Made by a program: the position numbers and the translations under genes
Part shown: piece after piece, positions 7,954 through 15,672 of the stretch
How positions within the stretch are numbered: the first letter of the stretch is position 1
Layout of the letters: each line of letters starts with the position of its first letter
Notes under the pieces: model-generated
The model's database searches: none
What the model was told of the DNA's origin: nothing
Seen by the model: the letters and a program-made list of their open reading frames with translations, nothing else
NCBI GenBank assembly: GCA_945988915.1
Contig: CAMFTS010000012.1
Location: 1 to 21,459, forward strand
Direction of reading: 5' to 3'
Length of the DNA stretch: 21,459 bases
From: an uncultured Clostridia bacterium
Lineage (GTDB): Bacteria; Bacillota; Clostridia; Oscillospirales; Acutalibacteraceae

Positions 7954-8760
7954 ATGAAAAAGAAGTGTTTGATTTTACCAAGCGTAATGTTAGTAATTGC
8001 TGTTTTAGCCGGTGCCTTTATGATGGTTTTTACAACAAGCTTTGTATTTAATTTAAAAGAGAATTATAGTTATGCATGTTGTTCAATAGAAAACAACTTT
8101 GGTGATAACATATCTGAGTCTGAAAACACTTTGTTAAAAAGTTACGCTGATTGCTATAGACAAGGAAATGAACTTTTTAAAATCATTTATAAGATTAACC
8201 CGAATTTTTCAAATCTTTCCGGAGCAAGTAATATTTATAATACAAATACATTATTACTCAAATTTAATGAATTTGAAAATGGTCTTGAAGAAGTACTAAA
8301 AGTTTTACCTGAAGATTACACAGAACAGTGTTTAAAATGGAATAAAACATATTATGAATATGTGAAGAATAATTATAACGAGTTTTATAATAATCAACAC
8401 AATTCTCTTGGTGCTTTCGACGCTTATCCTGTCTGTAGTAAAGAGAACCTTATAGTTCAGGCAAAAGTAGGATATCTTACTGCTTTGTACCTGAATGGAC
8501 AAAAGGAAGAAGCCCAAAAAGAGGTTGAAGAAATTCTCAGAGATTACAAGGACATAGAACCTAATCTTTCGAGCTATTTCATTTCTGAATTTGTCTTTTT
8601 GGTACACAATGTTGAAACTGACAAGGCTTATCAGGAATGGATGCTCTCAAAGGAATACGAGTTTACTCAAATTGTTAACAGCCGTATAAATGACGATAAA
8701 TACAGTAATTTTTACGAGGAATTTGAAGTCGATAAAGACAGCTACAAGCCTTTTAAGTGA
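7954..8760 (+). CDS. membrane-anchored protein of unknown function in the ABC cassette
   Basis: I do not recognise this 268-residue protein. A positively charged start (MKKK) and one hydrophobic segment at about 5-33 look like an uncleaved signal anchor, placing about 235 residues outside the cell. There is no lipobox. The outer part is mostly helical, rich in Asn, Tyr, Glu and Lys. One segment (QAKVGYLTALYLNGQKEEAQ, then KEVEEIL) resembles a TPR-like helix pair. Four cysteines are spread along the soluble part. AAAGGAGGG lies 7 bases before the ATG, and the gene starts 2 bases after the permease stop, so it belongs to the same operon. An accessory or substrate-contacting role for the transporter is a guess from position. 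Confidence 0.7.
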   Translation: MKKKCLILPSVMLVIAVLAGAFMMVFTTSFVFNLKENYSYACCSIENNFGDNISESENTLLKSYADCYRQGNELFKIIYKINPNFSNLSGASNIYNTNTLLLKFNEFENGLEEVLKVLPEDYTEQCLKWNKTYYEYVKNNYNEFYNNQHNSLGAFDAYPVCSKENLIVQAKVGYLTALYLNGQKEEAQKEVEEILRDYKDIEPNLSSYFISEFVFLVHNVETDKAYQEWMLSKEYEFTQIVNSRINDDKYSNFYEEFEVDKDSYKPFK

Positions 8761-8827
8761 TGTTAATTATAATAATATTTCCTGAAAATATTTTAATCGC
8801 AAAAAAGGAACAAGTTAACAAATAAAA

Positions 8828-8917
8828 GTGGACGAAACCGTTGTTTTTGATTTTGCAATTACAAATAATATTGTTCAGTATTCTCAAGCTGACAGAGATG
8901 CTAAAAAAAGGAAGTAA
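8828..8917 (+). pseudogene. possible gene fragment, 29 codons
   Basis: A GTG-started frame encodes 29 residues that look protein-like (DETVVFDFAITN, then a charged end DRDAKKRK). A stop lies just upstream in frame at 8816-8818 and there is no Shine-Dalgarno site, so this is more likely a remnant of a longer lost gene than a working peptide gene. I do not recognise the family. Confidence 0.2.
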
Positions 8918-8948
8918 TTTGATTTGTATCAGAATGAAGCATTTATAT

Positions 8949-8975
8949 AAAAAAAGGGGCTGTAAAAAAACAGCC
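8949..8975 (-). terminator. minus-strand terminator downstream of the hydrolase gene
   Basis: Read on the minus strand, GGCTGT and ACAGCC (8970-8975 and 8958-8963) form a 6-bp stem around a T-rich loop, followed by CC and seven T residues (complement of 8949-8955). It would stop transcripts leaving the hydrolase gene, about 190 bases after its stop codon. Confidence 0.6.
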
Positions 8976-8987
8976 GAATAAAAAAGT

Positions 8988-9028
8988 GACTGCAAGAAAT
9001 CCGAAAAGGATATGCTTGCAGTCTTTTT
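8988..9028 (+). terminator. plus-strand terminator after the ABC cassette
   Basis: GACTGCAAG (8988-8996) pairs perfectly with CTTGCAGTC (9015-9023). An inner ATCC/GGAT pair (8999-9002 with 9008-9011) closes the loop, and five T residues follow (9024-9028). An A-run at 8981-8985 could let it work on the minus strand as well. It may also belong to the mobile-element remnant. Confidence 0.6.
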
Positions 9029-9167
9029 GTCATGTAACAGATGAAAACCCACGGTTCTACATGGGGAAAAAGAACGCTTTGGTAAAAACAAAAAGTGGCG
9101 AGCAGGTCGGAGGCACTTAAAGGGCTTGTGCAAACCACCGGTTTACCGGAGGTTATGATTTATCTCC

Positions 9168-10100
9168 TTATTTTTCAACAACTTTATTCATCCAGCCGAT
9201 AATATCCTGCGTAACCTCATCACGGTTTGTTTCATTCAGAATTTCGTGTCTTCCTCCCGTGTAGAGCTTAACAGTCGCGTTGTGACCTGTCTTCTTTAAA
9301 TCGTCAAAGACCTGAGTAACTCCCTTGCCGTAGTCACCGACAGGGTCATTATCACCGGAAATCAAAAGTATAGGCAAGTCCTTGCGAACATTATTATACC
9401 AGGATTTCTGCGAAACAGCCTTTAAAACCGTAAAGAGAGTTTCAAAGCCGTTTGCCGTAAAGCAGAAACCGCACAAATCATCGGCAATATATTTGTCAAC
9501 CTCTTTTTCATCGCGGGACAGCCAGTCAAATTCGGTTCGCTTTTCAGTCTTTTTATTGTAAGGACCGAAAGCCATATTGTTAATAAATGAAGAGCGTTCA
9601 TGGTCGCCCTTTGACTTTTCAAAATACTTTGCAACCATAATGCCCATTCCTGCGGCAGGATTTGTACCGCTTGTACCGCAGTAAACAGCAGCGTCAAGAC
9701 CGTCGCCGTATTTTTCGGTATATTTTCTTGAAAGGAATGAGCCCATGCTGTGACCGAAAAGAATGTACGGTACATCAGGGTATTCTTTCTTGGCAATATC
9801 GGTAAGCTGTTTCATATCGTCAACAAGAGAATCCATACCGTTTTCTCCGAAATAGCCTAATTCGTCCTTGCTTGCAACCGATTTACCGTGACCGAGATGA
9901 TCGTTGATAAATACTGCATAACCGTTTTTGCAAAGCTCCATGGCAAAGCGAGCATACCGGTTAGAATGTTCAGCCATACCGTGTGCAATCTGAACAACGC
10001 CTTTTACCTTTGAAAAATCTGACGGAACAGCGCTTTGCGCATAAATATCGCAAAGACCTGAAGCCGATCTGAATGTAAATTCATTAGCTGTGAAACTCAT
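9168..10100 (-). CDS. alpha/beta hydrolase, monoacylglycerol lipase / lysophospholipase-like
   Basis: This is a serine hydrolase of 310 residues that probably cleaves a small ester such as a monoacylglycerol or lysophospholipid. The nucleophile elbow is GHSMG at 116-120 (Ser118). Asp252 in SGDNDPVG and His285 in GGRHE complete the expected triad. HGMAEHSNRY (40-49) carries the oxyanion-hole region and DHLGHGKS (67-74) is typical of the lysophospholipase group. There is no signal peptide, so it is cytoplasmic. I chose the ATG at 10100, with an AGAGGGG site upstream. An ATG at 10130 would add ten residues but has no ribosome site. It is the only clearly intact minus-strand gene, monocistronic, and divergent from recJ. 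The exact substrate is unknown. Confidence 0.85.
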   Translation of the reverse strand: MSFTANEFTFRSASGLCDIYAQSAVPSDFSKVKGVVQIAHGMAEHSNRYARFAMELCKNGYAVFINDHLGHGKSVASKDELGYFGENGMDSLVDDMKQLTDIAKKEYPDVPYILFGHSMGSFLSRKYTEKYGDGLDAAVYCGTSGTNPAAGMGIMVAKYFEKSKGDHERSSFINNMAFGPYNKKTEKRTEFDWLSRDEKEVDKYIADDLCGFCFTANGFETLFTVLKAVSQKSWYNNVRKDLPILLISGDNDPVGDYGKGVTQVFDDLKKTGHNATVKLYTGGRHEILNETNRDEVTQDIIGWMNKVVEK

Positions 10101-10142
10101 TAAAACCCCTCTTTTTAGAATTCTTCGCATAAATTTAAAAGT

Positions 10143-10171
10143 ATTTTACCATAAATAATCCGAATTTTAAA
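10143..10171 (-). promoter_or_regulatory. promoter of the hydrolase gene
   Basis: On the minus strand, TTTAAA (10166-10171) is followed by a 17-bp spacer and TAAAAT (10143-10148), preceded by TGG to form an extended -10. It sits about 45 bases before the chosen ATG at 10100. Confidence 0.55.
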
Positions 10172-10267
10172 TCGTTTAGGCGTATCTTTGTACCATTTCA
10201 CAAAATGCGAACTTTAAAATTGTGAATTATTTATAAATAAACTTGAACATTTTCGGCTGATTAAACA

Positions 10268-10296
10268 TTGAAACAATCACCGAAAAATGATAAAAT
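10268..10296 (+). promoter_or_regulatory. promoter of recJ operon
   Basis: TTGAAA (10268-10273), a 17-bp spacer, and TAAAAT (10291-10296) preceded by TGA as an extended -10. The expected transcript starts near 10303, about 43 bases before the TTG start at 10346. The longest open frame for recJ would start within this -35, so the promoter argues against that start. Confidence 0.72.
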
Positions 10297-10345
10297 AATA
10301 AGGTTAAAAACGAGAGTATTACCTTTTTTGAACGGAGAAGTAATT

Positions 10346-12373
10346 TTGATTGGAAAGAAATGGAATTTTGCGAATACAGACAGAGATAAAGCGGCAGCAA
10401 TTGCAGAAGAATTCTGCCTTGATCCCTTTGCTGCTTTACTGCTTGTTTCAAGGGGAATTACAGAAAACGAGGACATTGAACAGTTCCTTTTCTGTAATGA
10501 TATAATGTCAGATCCTTATGAGCTTACCGATATGGACAGGGCAGTGGAAAGAATAGGCGTTGCAGTTGACAATTATGAAAAGATTATGATTTTCGGCGAC
10601 TATGACGCAGACGGCGTAACTTCAACAGCGTTGCTTTATCTTTATCTTGTATCTCAGGGTGCAAATGTAAGCTTTTATATTCCTGACAGAGTTTCGGAGG
10701 GCTACGGCATTTCCTGCGACGCTGTAAGAAGTTTTGCTCAGCAGGGAGTCAATCTGATAATAACCGTTGACAACGGTATTTCGGCAACAGAAGAAACGGT
10801 CCTTGCAAAAGAACTCGGTATGGATGTTGTAATTACAGATCATCATAAGGTCGGAGATAAGCTTCCGGATGCTGTGGCTGTTGTCAATCCTCACAGAGAG
10901 GACTGCGACTGCGGTTTTAAAGAATATGCAGGTGTCGGAGTTGCGTTCAAGCTTGTGTGCGCTCTTGAGGGTGATATCGACGCCGTAATCAATGAATATG
11001 CAGATTTAGTTGCAATCGGTACGCTTGCCGATGTTGTAAGTGTAACAAATGAGAACAGAGTCATCATTAAAAAAGGTATTGAAAAGATAAACAGAAATCC
11101 GAGAGTCGGAATAAAGGCGTTAAAAGAGGTTGCTAATTTTTCGGACAAAGAAATGAATGCCGCTTCTGTTGCATACAGTATAGCACCGCGAATAAATGCG
11201 GCAGGCAGAATGGAATCTGCTATGCTTGCGGCGAAGCTTTTAATGAGTGACAGCATTTCGCAGGCTATGGAAATTTCAGAACAGATTGAAAAAGCAAACA
11301 GAGAGCGCCAGGCTGTTGAAAACGAAACAACTCAAAAAGCAATAGAGATAATTGAAACAAACGATAAAATCAAATATGCACCTGTAATTGTTGTTTCGGG
11401 AGAAGGCTGGCATCACGGCGTAATAGGAATTGTAGCATCCCGTCTTGTTACAAGATACGGCAAACCCGCAATAGTAATCACAACTGACGGTGAAGAGGGC
11501 AAAGGCTCTTGCAGAAGCATTGAGGGATATTCGATTTATGAAGCCTTACTTTCGGTAAACGGTATGCTTACACATTTCGGAGGTCATACTCTTGCGGCAG
11601 GTTTCGGTATCAAGACTTCGGATATCGACCTTTTCAGAGAACGGCTTTGCAGTTATAAATCCACTTACGATATGCCTTTTCCGTCTTTGAATATCGACTT
11701 TAATATTAAGCCTTCATTTATTTCCAATGATTTGCTTTCTGTTCTGACAATGTTTGAGCCTTATGGGGCGGAAAACTCACAACCTTGCTTCTCGATGAAA
11801 AAGGTTTTGCTCAAAGCCGTAAAGCCTGTCGGTGAAGGGAAGCATTTAAAGCTCACATTTTCAAAAGACGGCTCCGATGTAACGGCGATGCTGTTTTCAA
11901 CAACTTTGGCAGACTTTTCCTTTGAAATAGGTGATACTGTTGATATAGCGTTTAAGATTGAAAAAAACGAGTACAAGGGAGAGGTTCATCCGTCGGTGCA
12001 GATTCTGGATATCCGTTTTTCTGATTTTGATTTTGAAAAATTCAGAATGTCACTCAGGACTTACGGGAAATTCAAAGCGGATATGCCGTTAAATGAAAAA
12101 GAAGTTAAGCTGCTTACACCCGACAGATCATTTTTTGCAGGGGTTTACAAATTTTTAAGAGCTAAAAAGCATTTCACAAATCAGCTTGACACATTCTGCT
12201 ACCGTTCCGGCTGTCCTTATGTGAAGGCGGCAACCGTTGCGTTGAGTTTGGATGTTATGTGCGAGCTTGGTCTTGTGAAAGCAACAGACAAAGGCTACGA
12301 AATAAACGAGAATGTGCAGAAGGTCGAGCTTGAATCTTCTGAAATTCTCAAAAAACTTTCAGAAAGGAGTTAA
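10346..12373 (+). CDS. recJ: single-stranded-DNA-specific 5'-3' exonuclease RecJ
   Basis: RecJ degrades single-stranded DNA 5' to 3' in recombination and mismatch or base excision repair. The protein has 675 residues from the chosen start. DHH phosphoesterase motifs are present: GDYDADG with D85, D87 and D89, and DHH at 165-167. The DHHA1 motif GGHTLAAG begins at 412, followed by an OB-like domain and a C-terminal extension of about 110 residues. The TTG at 10346 follows GGAG (10334-10337) by 8 bases and gives the usual N-terminus (IGKKWNFAN). The TTG at 10268 is part of the promoter. relA starts 4 bases after the stop, so the two are cotranscribed. In many Clostridia apt lies between them and is absent here. 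Confidence 0.93.
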   Translation: MIGKKWNFANTDRDKAAAIAEEFCLDPFAALLLVSRGITENEDIEQFLFCNDIMSDPYELTDMDRAVERIGVAVDNYEKIMIFGDYDADGVTSTALLYLYLVSQGANVSFYIPDRVSEGYGISCDAVRSFAQQGVNLIITVDNGISATEETVLAKELGMDVVITDHHKVGDKLPDAVAVVNPHREDCDCGFKEYAGVGVAFKLVCALEGDIDAVINEYADLVAIGTLADVVSVTNENRVIIKKGIEKINRNPRVGIKALKEVANFSDKEMNAASVAYSIAPRINAAGRMESAMLAAKLLMSDSISQAMEISEQIEKANRERQAVENETTQKAIEIIETNDKIKYAPVIVVSGEGWHHGVIGIVASRLVTRYGKPAIVITTDGEEGKGSCRSIEGYSIYEALLSVNGMLTHFGGHTLAAGFGIKTSDIDLFRERLCSYKSTYDMPFPSLNIDFNIKPSFISNDLLSVLTMFEPYGAENSQPCFSMKKVLLKAVKPVGEGKHLKLTFSKDGSDVTAMLFSTTLADFSFEIGDTVDIAFKIEKNEYKGEVHPSVQILDIRFSDFDFEKFRMSLRTYGKFKADMPLNEKEVKLLTPDRSFFAGVYKFLRAKKHFTNQLDTFCYRSGCPYVKAATVALSLDVMCELGLVKATDKGYEINENVQKVELESSEILKKLSERS

Positions 12374-12377
12374 GATT

Positions 12378-14564
12378 ATGGCAGAAGCTGAGAAGACCGT
12401 AGAGGAGCTTTACAATGAGCTTATGGAAAAATGCGAAAAAGCATTTACCGTTCAGGAAGTTGAAAAGATAAAAAAGGCTTTTCATATAGCTCAGGATGCA
12501 CATAAAGCACAGCTTCGTTATTCAGGTCAACCGTATATTGTTCATCCTATTGCAGTTTCCGAGATACTTTTGGATTTCGGTATGGACGCCGAGTCTGTTG
12601 AGGCGGCGCTTCTTCACGATACGGTGGAAGATACTGACATAATGCTTGATGACTTGAAAAGAGAGTTTGGCGAAGAGGTTGCGCTTTTAGTTGACGGCGT
12701 TACCAAATTGGGAAAGGTTCCGCTTTCAACAAGAGAGGAACAGCAGGCTGAAAATATAAGAAAAATGCTGTTGGCTATGTCACACGACATAAGAGTAATT
12801 ATCATTAAGCTTGCAGACCGTCTTCACAATATGAGAACGCTTGACTTTATGGCGCCTCAGAAGAGAAGAGATATTGCACTTGAAACACTTGAAATATATG
12901 CGCCTCTTGCTCATCGTTTAGGTATCCGTACCGCAAAGGAAGAGCTTGAAGACTTGGCAATTCATTTCCTTGACCCTATTGCATATGAAGATATTGAAAA
13001 AAGATTATCCGAAACAAGTGATTCAAGAGTTGAATTTCTTGAAGCAACAAAGCAAAAAATCGCAGAAAGAATCAATACAATAGTTGATGATGCAAGAATT
13101 GATGCCCGTATTAAATCGGTACACGGCATATACAGAAAAATGTATATGGCAAATAAGGATTTCAACGAGATTTACGATGTTTACGCTATCAGAATTATTG
13201 TTGATACCATAGGTGAATGTTACAACTGCCTCGGTATGATTCACTATATGTTCCGACCTCTTCCGGGCAGATTCAAGGACTATATTTCTACGCCCAAGCC
13301 CAATAAATATCAGTCGCTTCATACAACTGTTATAGGTAAAGAGGGAATACCGTTTGAGGTTCAGATAAGAACTAAAGAGATGCACCATACTGCCGAGTAC
13401 GGTATTGCGGCTCATTGGAAATACAAGCTCGGAATTTCAGGCAAATCAAATATGGAAGAGCATATAGCTTGGGTAAGAGAATTGCTTGAAGAGCAAAAAG
13501 AATCGGGCGATGTTCAGGAAATAGTTCGTGCCATTAAAACCGACCTTGTTCCCGAGGATATTTTCGTTTTCACACCGAAAGGCGATGTAATCAATATCCC
13601 TGTCGGTTCAACCGTAATTGACTTTGCTTATGCAATTCATACTGCCGTCGGTCACAGAATGACAGGCGCAAAGGTTGACGGAAGAATTGTTCCCCTTGAC
13701 TACAAGCTCAATACGGGCGAGATAGTTGAAATCTTAACCTCGTCACAGCAAGGTAAAGGTCCGTCAAAGGATTGGCTTAATATTGCAAAGACAAGCTCGG
13801 CAAGAACTAAAATTCGTTCTTGGTTTAAAAATGAGCGTAAAGAAGAAAATATCGTAGAGGGTAAGGAAGAAATTGAACGCGAATTCAAGCGCAATTTCAT
13901 CAGGCTCTCCGACGATGAGCACGAAGCCTTTATTGAAAATCTTGCTCATCATCAAAAATTCCAAACGGTTGAAGAACTTTATGCGGCAATAGGATACGGC
14001 GGTATTTCTGTTAACCGTTTGATGCCGTATATTAAAGAAGAGTACAACAAAAACTATAAAAAACGCGAAGAGCCGACGGTTAATACTGTTGAGGTTAAGC
14101 ACCATACAGGTAAAGACGGCGTTACGGTTGAGGGAATTGACAATGTTCTCGTTAAATTCTCAAAATGCTGTAATCCTTTGCCGGGCGATAATATTATCGG
14201 CTTTATTACAAGAGGTCACGGCGTTTCAATTCATAAGAGAGAATGTTCAAATGTTCCTCAGGATATTGCAAACTGTGCAGAGCCCGAGCGTTGGGTTAAG
14301 GTTACCTGGGATGACGCGGTTAAACAGGAATTCCGTGCTTCCTTGGTTATTACCTGCCTTTCAAGAATCGGACTTATGGCAGATATTTCAATGCAGCTTG
14401 CCGCAATGCGTGTTAATATTACCGAGCTCAGCACGAGAGAGCAGAAGGACGGCAGAGCGATAATTAACATTACGGTTACGGTCAGCAATGTTGAACATCT
14501 TAGAAATGTAACTTCAAGAATTGAAAAAATTGACGGTATTCTTTCGGTTGAAAGACAAAACTGA
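12378..14564 (+). CDS. relA: bifunctional (p)ppGpp synthetase/hydrolase RelA/SpoT
   Basis: This enzyme makes and degrades the stringent-response alarmones ppGpp and pppGpp, with ribosome-linked control. It has 728 residues, a full-length Rel. An intact hydrolase HD motif is at H80-D81 (HDTVED). The synthetase domain runs about 235-345 with YQSLH at 311-315 and EVQIRT at 327-332. A TGS domain starts near 394, a zinc-finger-like region includes C597 and C598, and an ACT domain covers about 652-726. Both catalytic halves look intact. The ATG at 12378 follows AAAGGAG (12363-12369) by 8 bases; a TTG or similar codon 66 bases upstream would lie inside recJ. dtd follows after 14 bases. Confidence 0.96.
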   Translation: MAEAEKTVEELYNELMEKCEKAFTVQEVEKIKKAFHIAQDAHKAQLRYSGQPYIVHPIAVSEILLDFGMDAESVEAALLHDTVEDTDIMLDDLKREFGEEVALLVDGVTKLGKVPLSTREEQQAENIRKMLLAMSHDIRVIIIKLADRLHNMRTLDFMAPQKRRDIALETLEIYAPLAHRLGIRTAKEELEDLAIHFLDPIAYEDIEKRLSETSDSRVEFLEATKQKIAERINTIVDDARIDARIKSVHGIYRKMYMANKDFNEIYDVYAIRIIVDTIGECYNCLGMIHYMFRPLPGRFKDYISTPKPNKYQSLHTTVIGKEGIPFEVQIRTKEMHHTAEYGIAAHWKYKLGISGKSNMEEHIAWVRELLEEQKESGDVQEIVRAIKTDLVPEDIFVFTPKGDVINIPVGSTVIDFAYAIHTAVGHRMTGAKVDGRIVPLDYKLNTGEIVEILTSSQQGKGPSKDWLNIAKTSSARTKIRSWFKNERKEENIVEGKEEIEREFKRNFIRLSDDEHEAFIENLAHHQKFQTVEELYAAIGYGGISVNRLMPYIKEEYNKNYKKREEPTVNTVEVKHHTGKDGVTVEGIDNVLVKFSKCCNPLPGDNIIGFITRGHGVSIHKRECSNVPQDIANCAEPERWVKVTWDDAVKQEFRASLVITCLSRIGLMADISMQLAAMRVNITELSTREQKDGRAIINITVTVSNVEHLRNVTSRIEKIDGILSVERQN

Positions 14565-14578
14565 TTCAGAGGTAAATT

Positions 14579-15034
14579 ATGAAAGCAGTAATTCAAAGAG
14601 TAAAATATGCAGATGTAAAGGTTGACGGCGAAACTGTCGGAGAAATCGGCGAGGGTTATATGATTCTTGTCGGAGTTCAGGAGGGCGATACAAAGGAAGA
14701 CGCTGAAATTCTTGCACGAAAGACGGCAGGCCTGAGAGTATTTACAGACGATGAGGATAAAATGAATCTGTCAATTCTTGATATTGACGGCGAAATACTT
14801 GCAATATCTCAGTTTACGCTTTGTGCAGATGTGAAAAAAGGTAACCGTCCTTCCTTTATAAATGCCGCTAAGCCCGATGAAGCCAACGGACTTTACGAGT
14901 ATTATTGCGAGCAGTTAAAGGCTAACGGCGTCAGAAAAGTAGAAAAGGGTGTTTTCGGCGCTCATATGGAGGTAAGCCTTCTGAATAACGGACCCGTCAC
15001 AATTCTTTACGATACTGAAATCTGGAGAAAATAA
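14579..15034 (+). CDS. dtd: D-aminoacyl-tRNA deacylase
   Basis: Dtd hydrolyses D-amino acids from mischarged tRNA, a proofreading step in the cytoplasm. It has 151 residues, close to the family length. SQFTL (77-81) and NNGPVT (136-141) are the two diagnostic motifs, the second carrying the Gly-cisPro pair at G138-P139 that selects against L-amino acids. MKAVIQRVKYADV is the usual N-terminus. AGAGGT (14568-14573) precedes the ATG by 5 bases. It lies between relA and a metallo-beta-lactamase gene in a conserved order. Confidence 0.95.
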   Translation: MKAVIQRVKYADVKVDGETVGEIGEGYMILVGVQEGDTKEDAEILARKTAGLRVFTDDEDKMNLSILDIDGEILAISQFTLCADVKKGNRPSFINAAKPDEANGLYEYYCEQLKANGVRKVEKGVFGAHMEVSLLNNGPVTILYDTEIWRK

Positions 15035-15036
15035 TT

Positions 15037-15672
15037 ATGTCTGTTGAAGTGGAAAATTTAACTCTCGGACCGATTCAGGCTAACACATATATTGTTACTG
15101 ACGAAAGTACAAAAGAATGTGCAGTGATTGATGCCGGTGAGTTTAACGAACAGCTTAAAGATGCCGTTAAAGACAAGAATGTTAAATACATTATGCTGAC
15201 GCACGGCCATTTTGACCATATACTCGGTGTTTACGGAGTGAAGAAGTTTACAAACGCAAAGGTAGTTATTCACCCCGACGATGCTGAATGTTTAAAGGAC
15301 GGCAGAAAAAGTCTTGCCTTTTCGTTAGGTGCGCTTGTGCAAAATCCGGTCGAGGCTGATATACTCGTTACCGACGGCGACTGCATAAAACTCGGTGATA
15401 CCGATATCAAGGTTATGCACACCCCGGGACATACCAAGGGCGGAGTGTGCTATATAATAGAAAAGGACAGAATAATTTTTACGGGCGATACTTTGTTTGC
15501 GCTGACGGTAGGCAGAACCGACTTTGAGGGCGGAAGCGACGAGGAATTGCTTGAGTCTGTTAAGAGAATTGCAAACCTCGAGGGCGATTACAGGTTATAT
15601 ACGGGTCATAACCGTTCAACAACTCTTGAATGCGAAAGACAACGCAACAGATATTTACGGAGAATAAAATGA
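15037..15672 (+). CDS. metallo-beta-lactamase fold hydrolase, GloB-like
   Basis: This is a zinc-dependent hydrolase of 211 residues with the HxHxDH motif in THGHFDH (H56, H58, D60, H61). Later metal ligands are H132 in TPGHT, the aspartate in FTGDTLF and the histidine in YTGHN. It is the short form of the glyoxalase-II-like family, without the long C-terminal substrate domain. Its position between dtd and hemZ is conserved in Clostridia, but the true substrate is not established; thioester cleavage is only the family default. It starts 2 bases after dtd, and its TGA overlaps the hemZ ATG by 4 bases. Confidence 0.88.
   Translation: MSVEVENLTLGPIQANTYIVTDESTKECAVIDAGEFNEQLKDAVKDKNVKYIMLTHGHFDHILGVYGVKKFTNAKVVIHPDDAECLKDGRKSLAFSLGALVQNPVEADILVTDGDCIKLGDTDIKVMHTPGHTKGGVCYIIEKDRIIFTGDTLFALTVGRTDFEGGSDEELLESVKRIANLEGDYRLYTGHNRSTTLECERQRNRYLRRIK

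Larger units (their letters stand above)
8940..9160 (+). mobile_element. possible non-autonomous IS200/IS605-like remnant
   Basis: No transposase is present. The case rests on hairpins. At 9133-9154 an imperfect palindrome (AACC-A-CCGG, loop TTTA, CCGG-A-GGTT) has a single A-A mismatch in the stem, the style of the subterminal hairpins that TnpA recognises in this family. It follows an AAAGGGCTTGTG stretch. About 80 bases earlier, a CCCA/TGGG hairpin lies in an ACCCACGGTTCTACATGGG context. From memory this resembles right ends of such elements in gut Clostridia, but that is recollection and not a search. Exact ends are not defined. Confidence 0.35.
8761..9167. other. 407-base region without an intact gene
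   Basis: The region between the ABC cassette and the convergent hydrolase gene holds, in order, an AT-only weak hairpin (8774-8794), a 29-codon open frame (8828-8917), a minus-strand terminator, a long plus-strand hairpin with a T run, a small CCCA/TGGG hairpin near 9050-9065 and an imperfect GC-rich hairpin at 9133-9154. Two long overlapping minus-strand open frames cover it but are not convincing proteins. Confidence 0.6.

Noticed and set aside
8774..8794. Terminator right after the unknown fourth gene of the ABC cassette
   Set aside because: The stem is made of A-T pairs only (AATATTT/AAATATT) with a run of four T residues. The hairpin at 8988-9028 is much stronger.
8753..9138. Two overlapping minus-strand open frames of 126 and 69 residues
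   Set aside because: They cover hairpins and terminators, lack ribosome sites, and read as Phe/Ser-rich low-quality protein.
10101..10130. Longer hydrolase start at 10130
   Set aside because: No ribosome-binding site lies upstream, it falls close to the predicted transcript start, and the ten extra residues are not family-like.
10300..10329. Leader attenuator before recJ (AAGGT ... ACCTT then T run)
   Set aside because: The stem has only 5 bp with a loop of about 16 bases, too weak to count as a terminator.
13023..13415. 130-residue minus-strand open frame inside relA
   Set aside because: It is antisense to the conserved synthetase domain and has no recognisable features.
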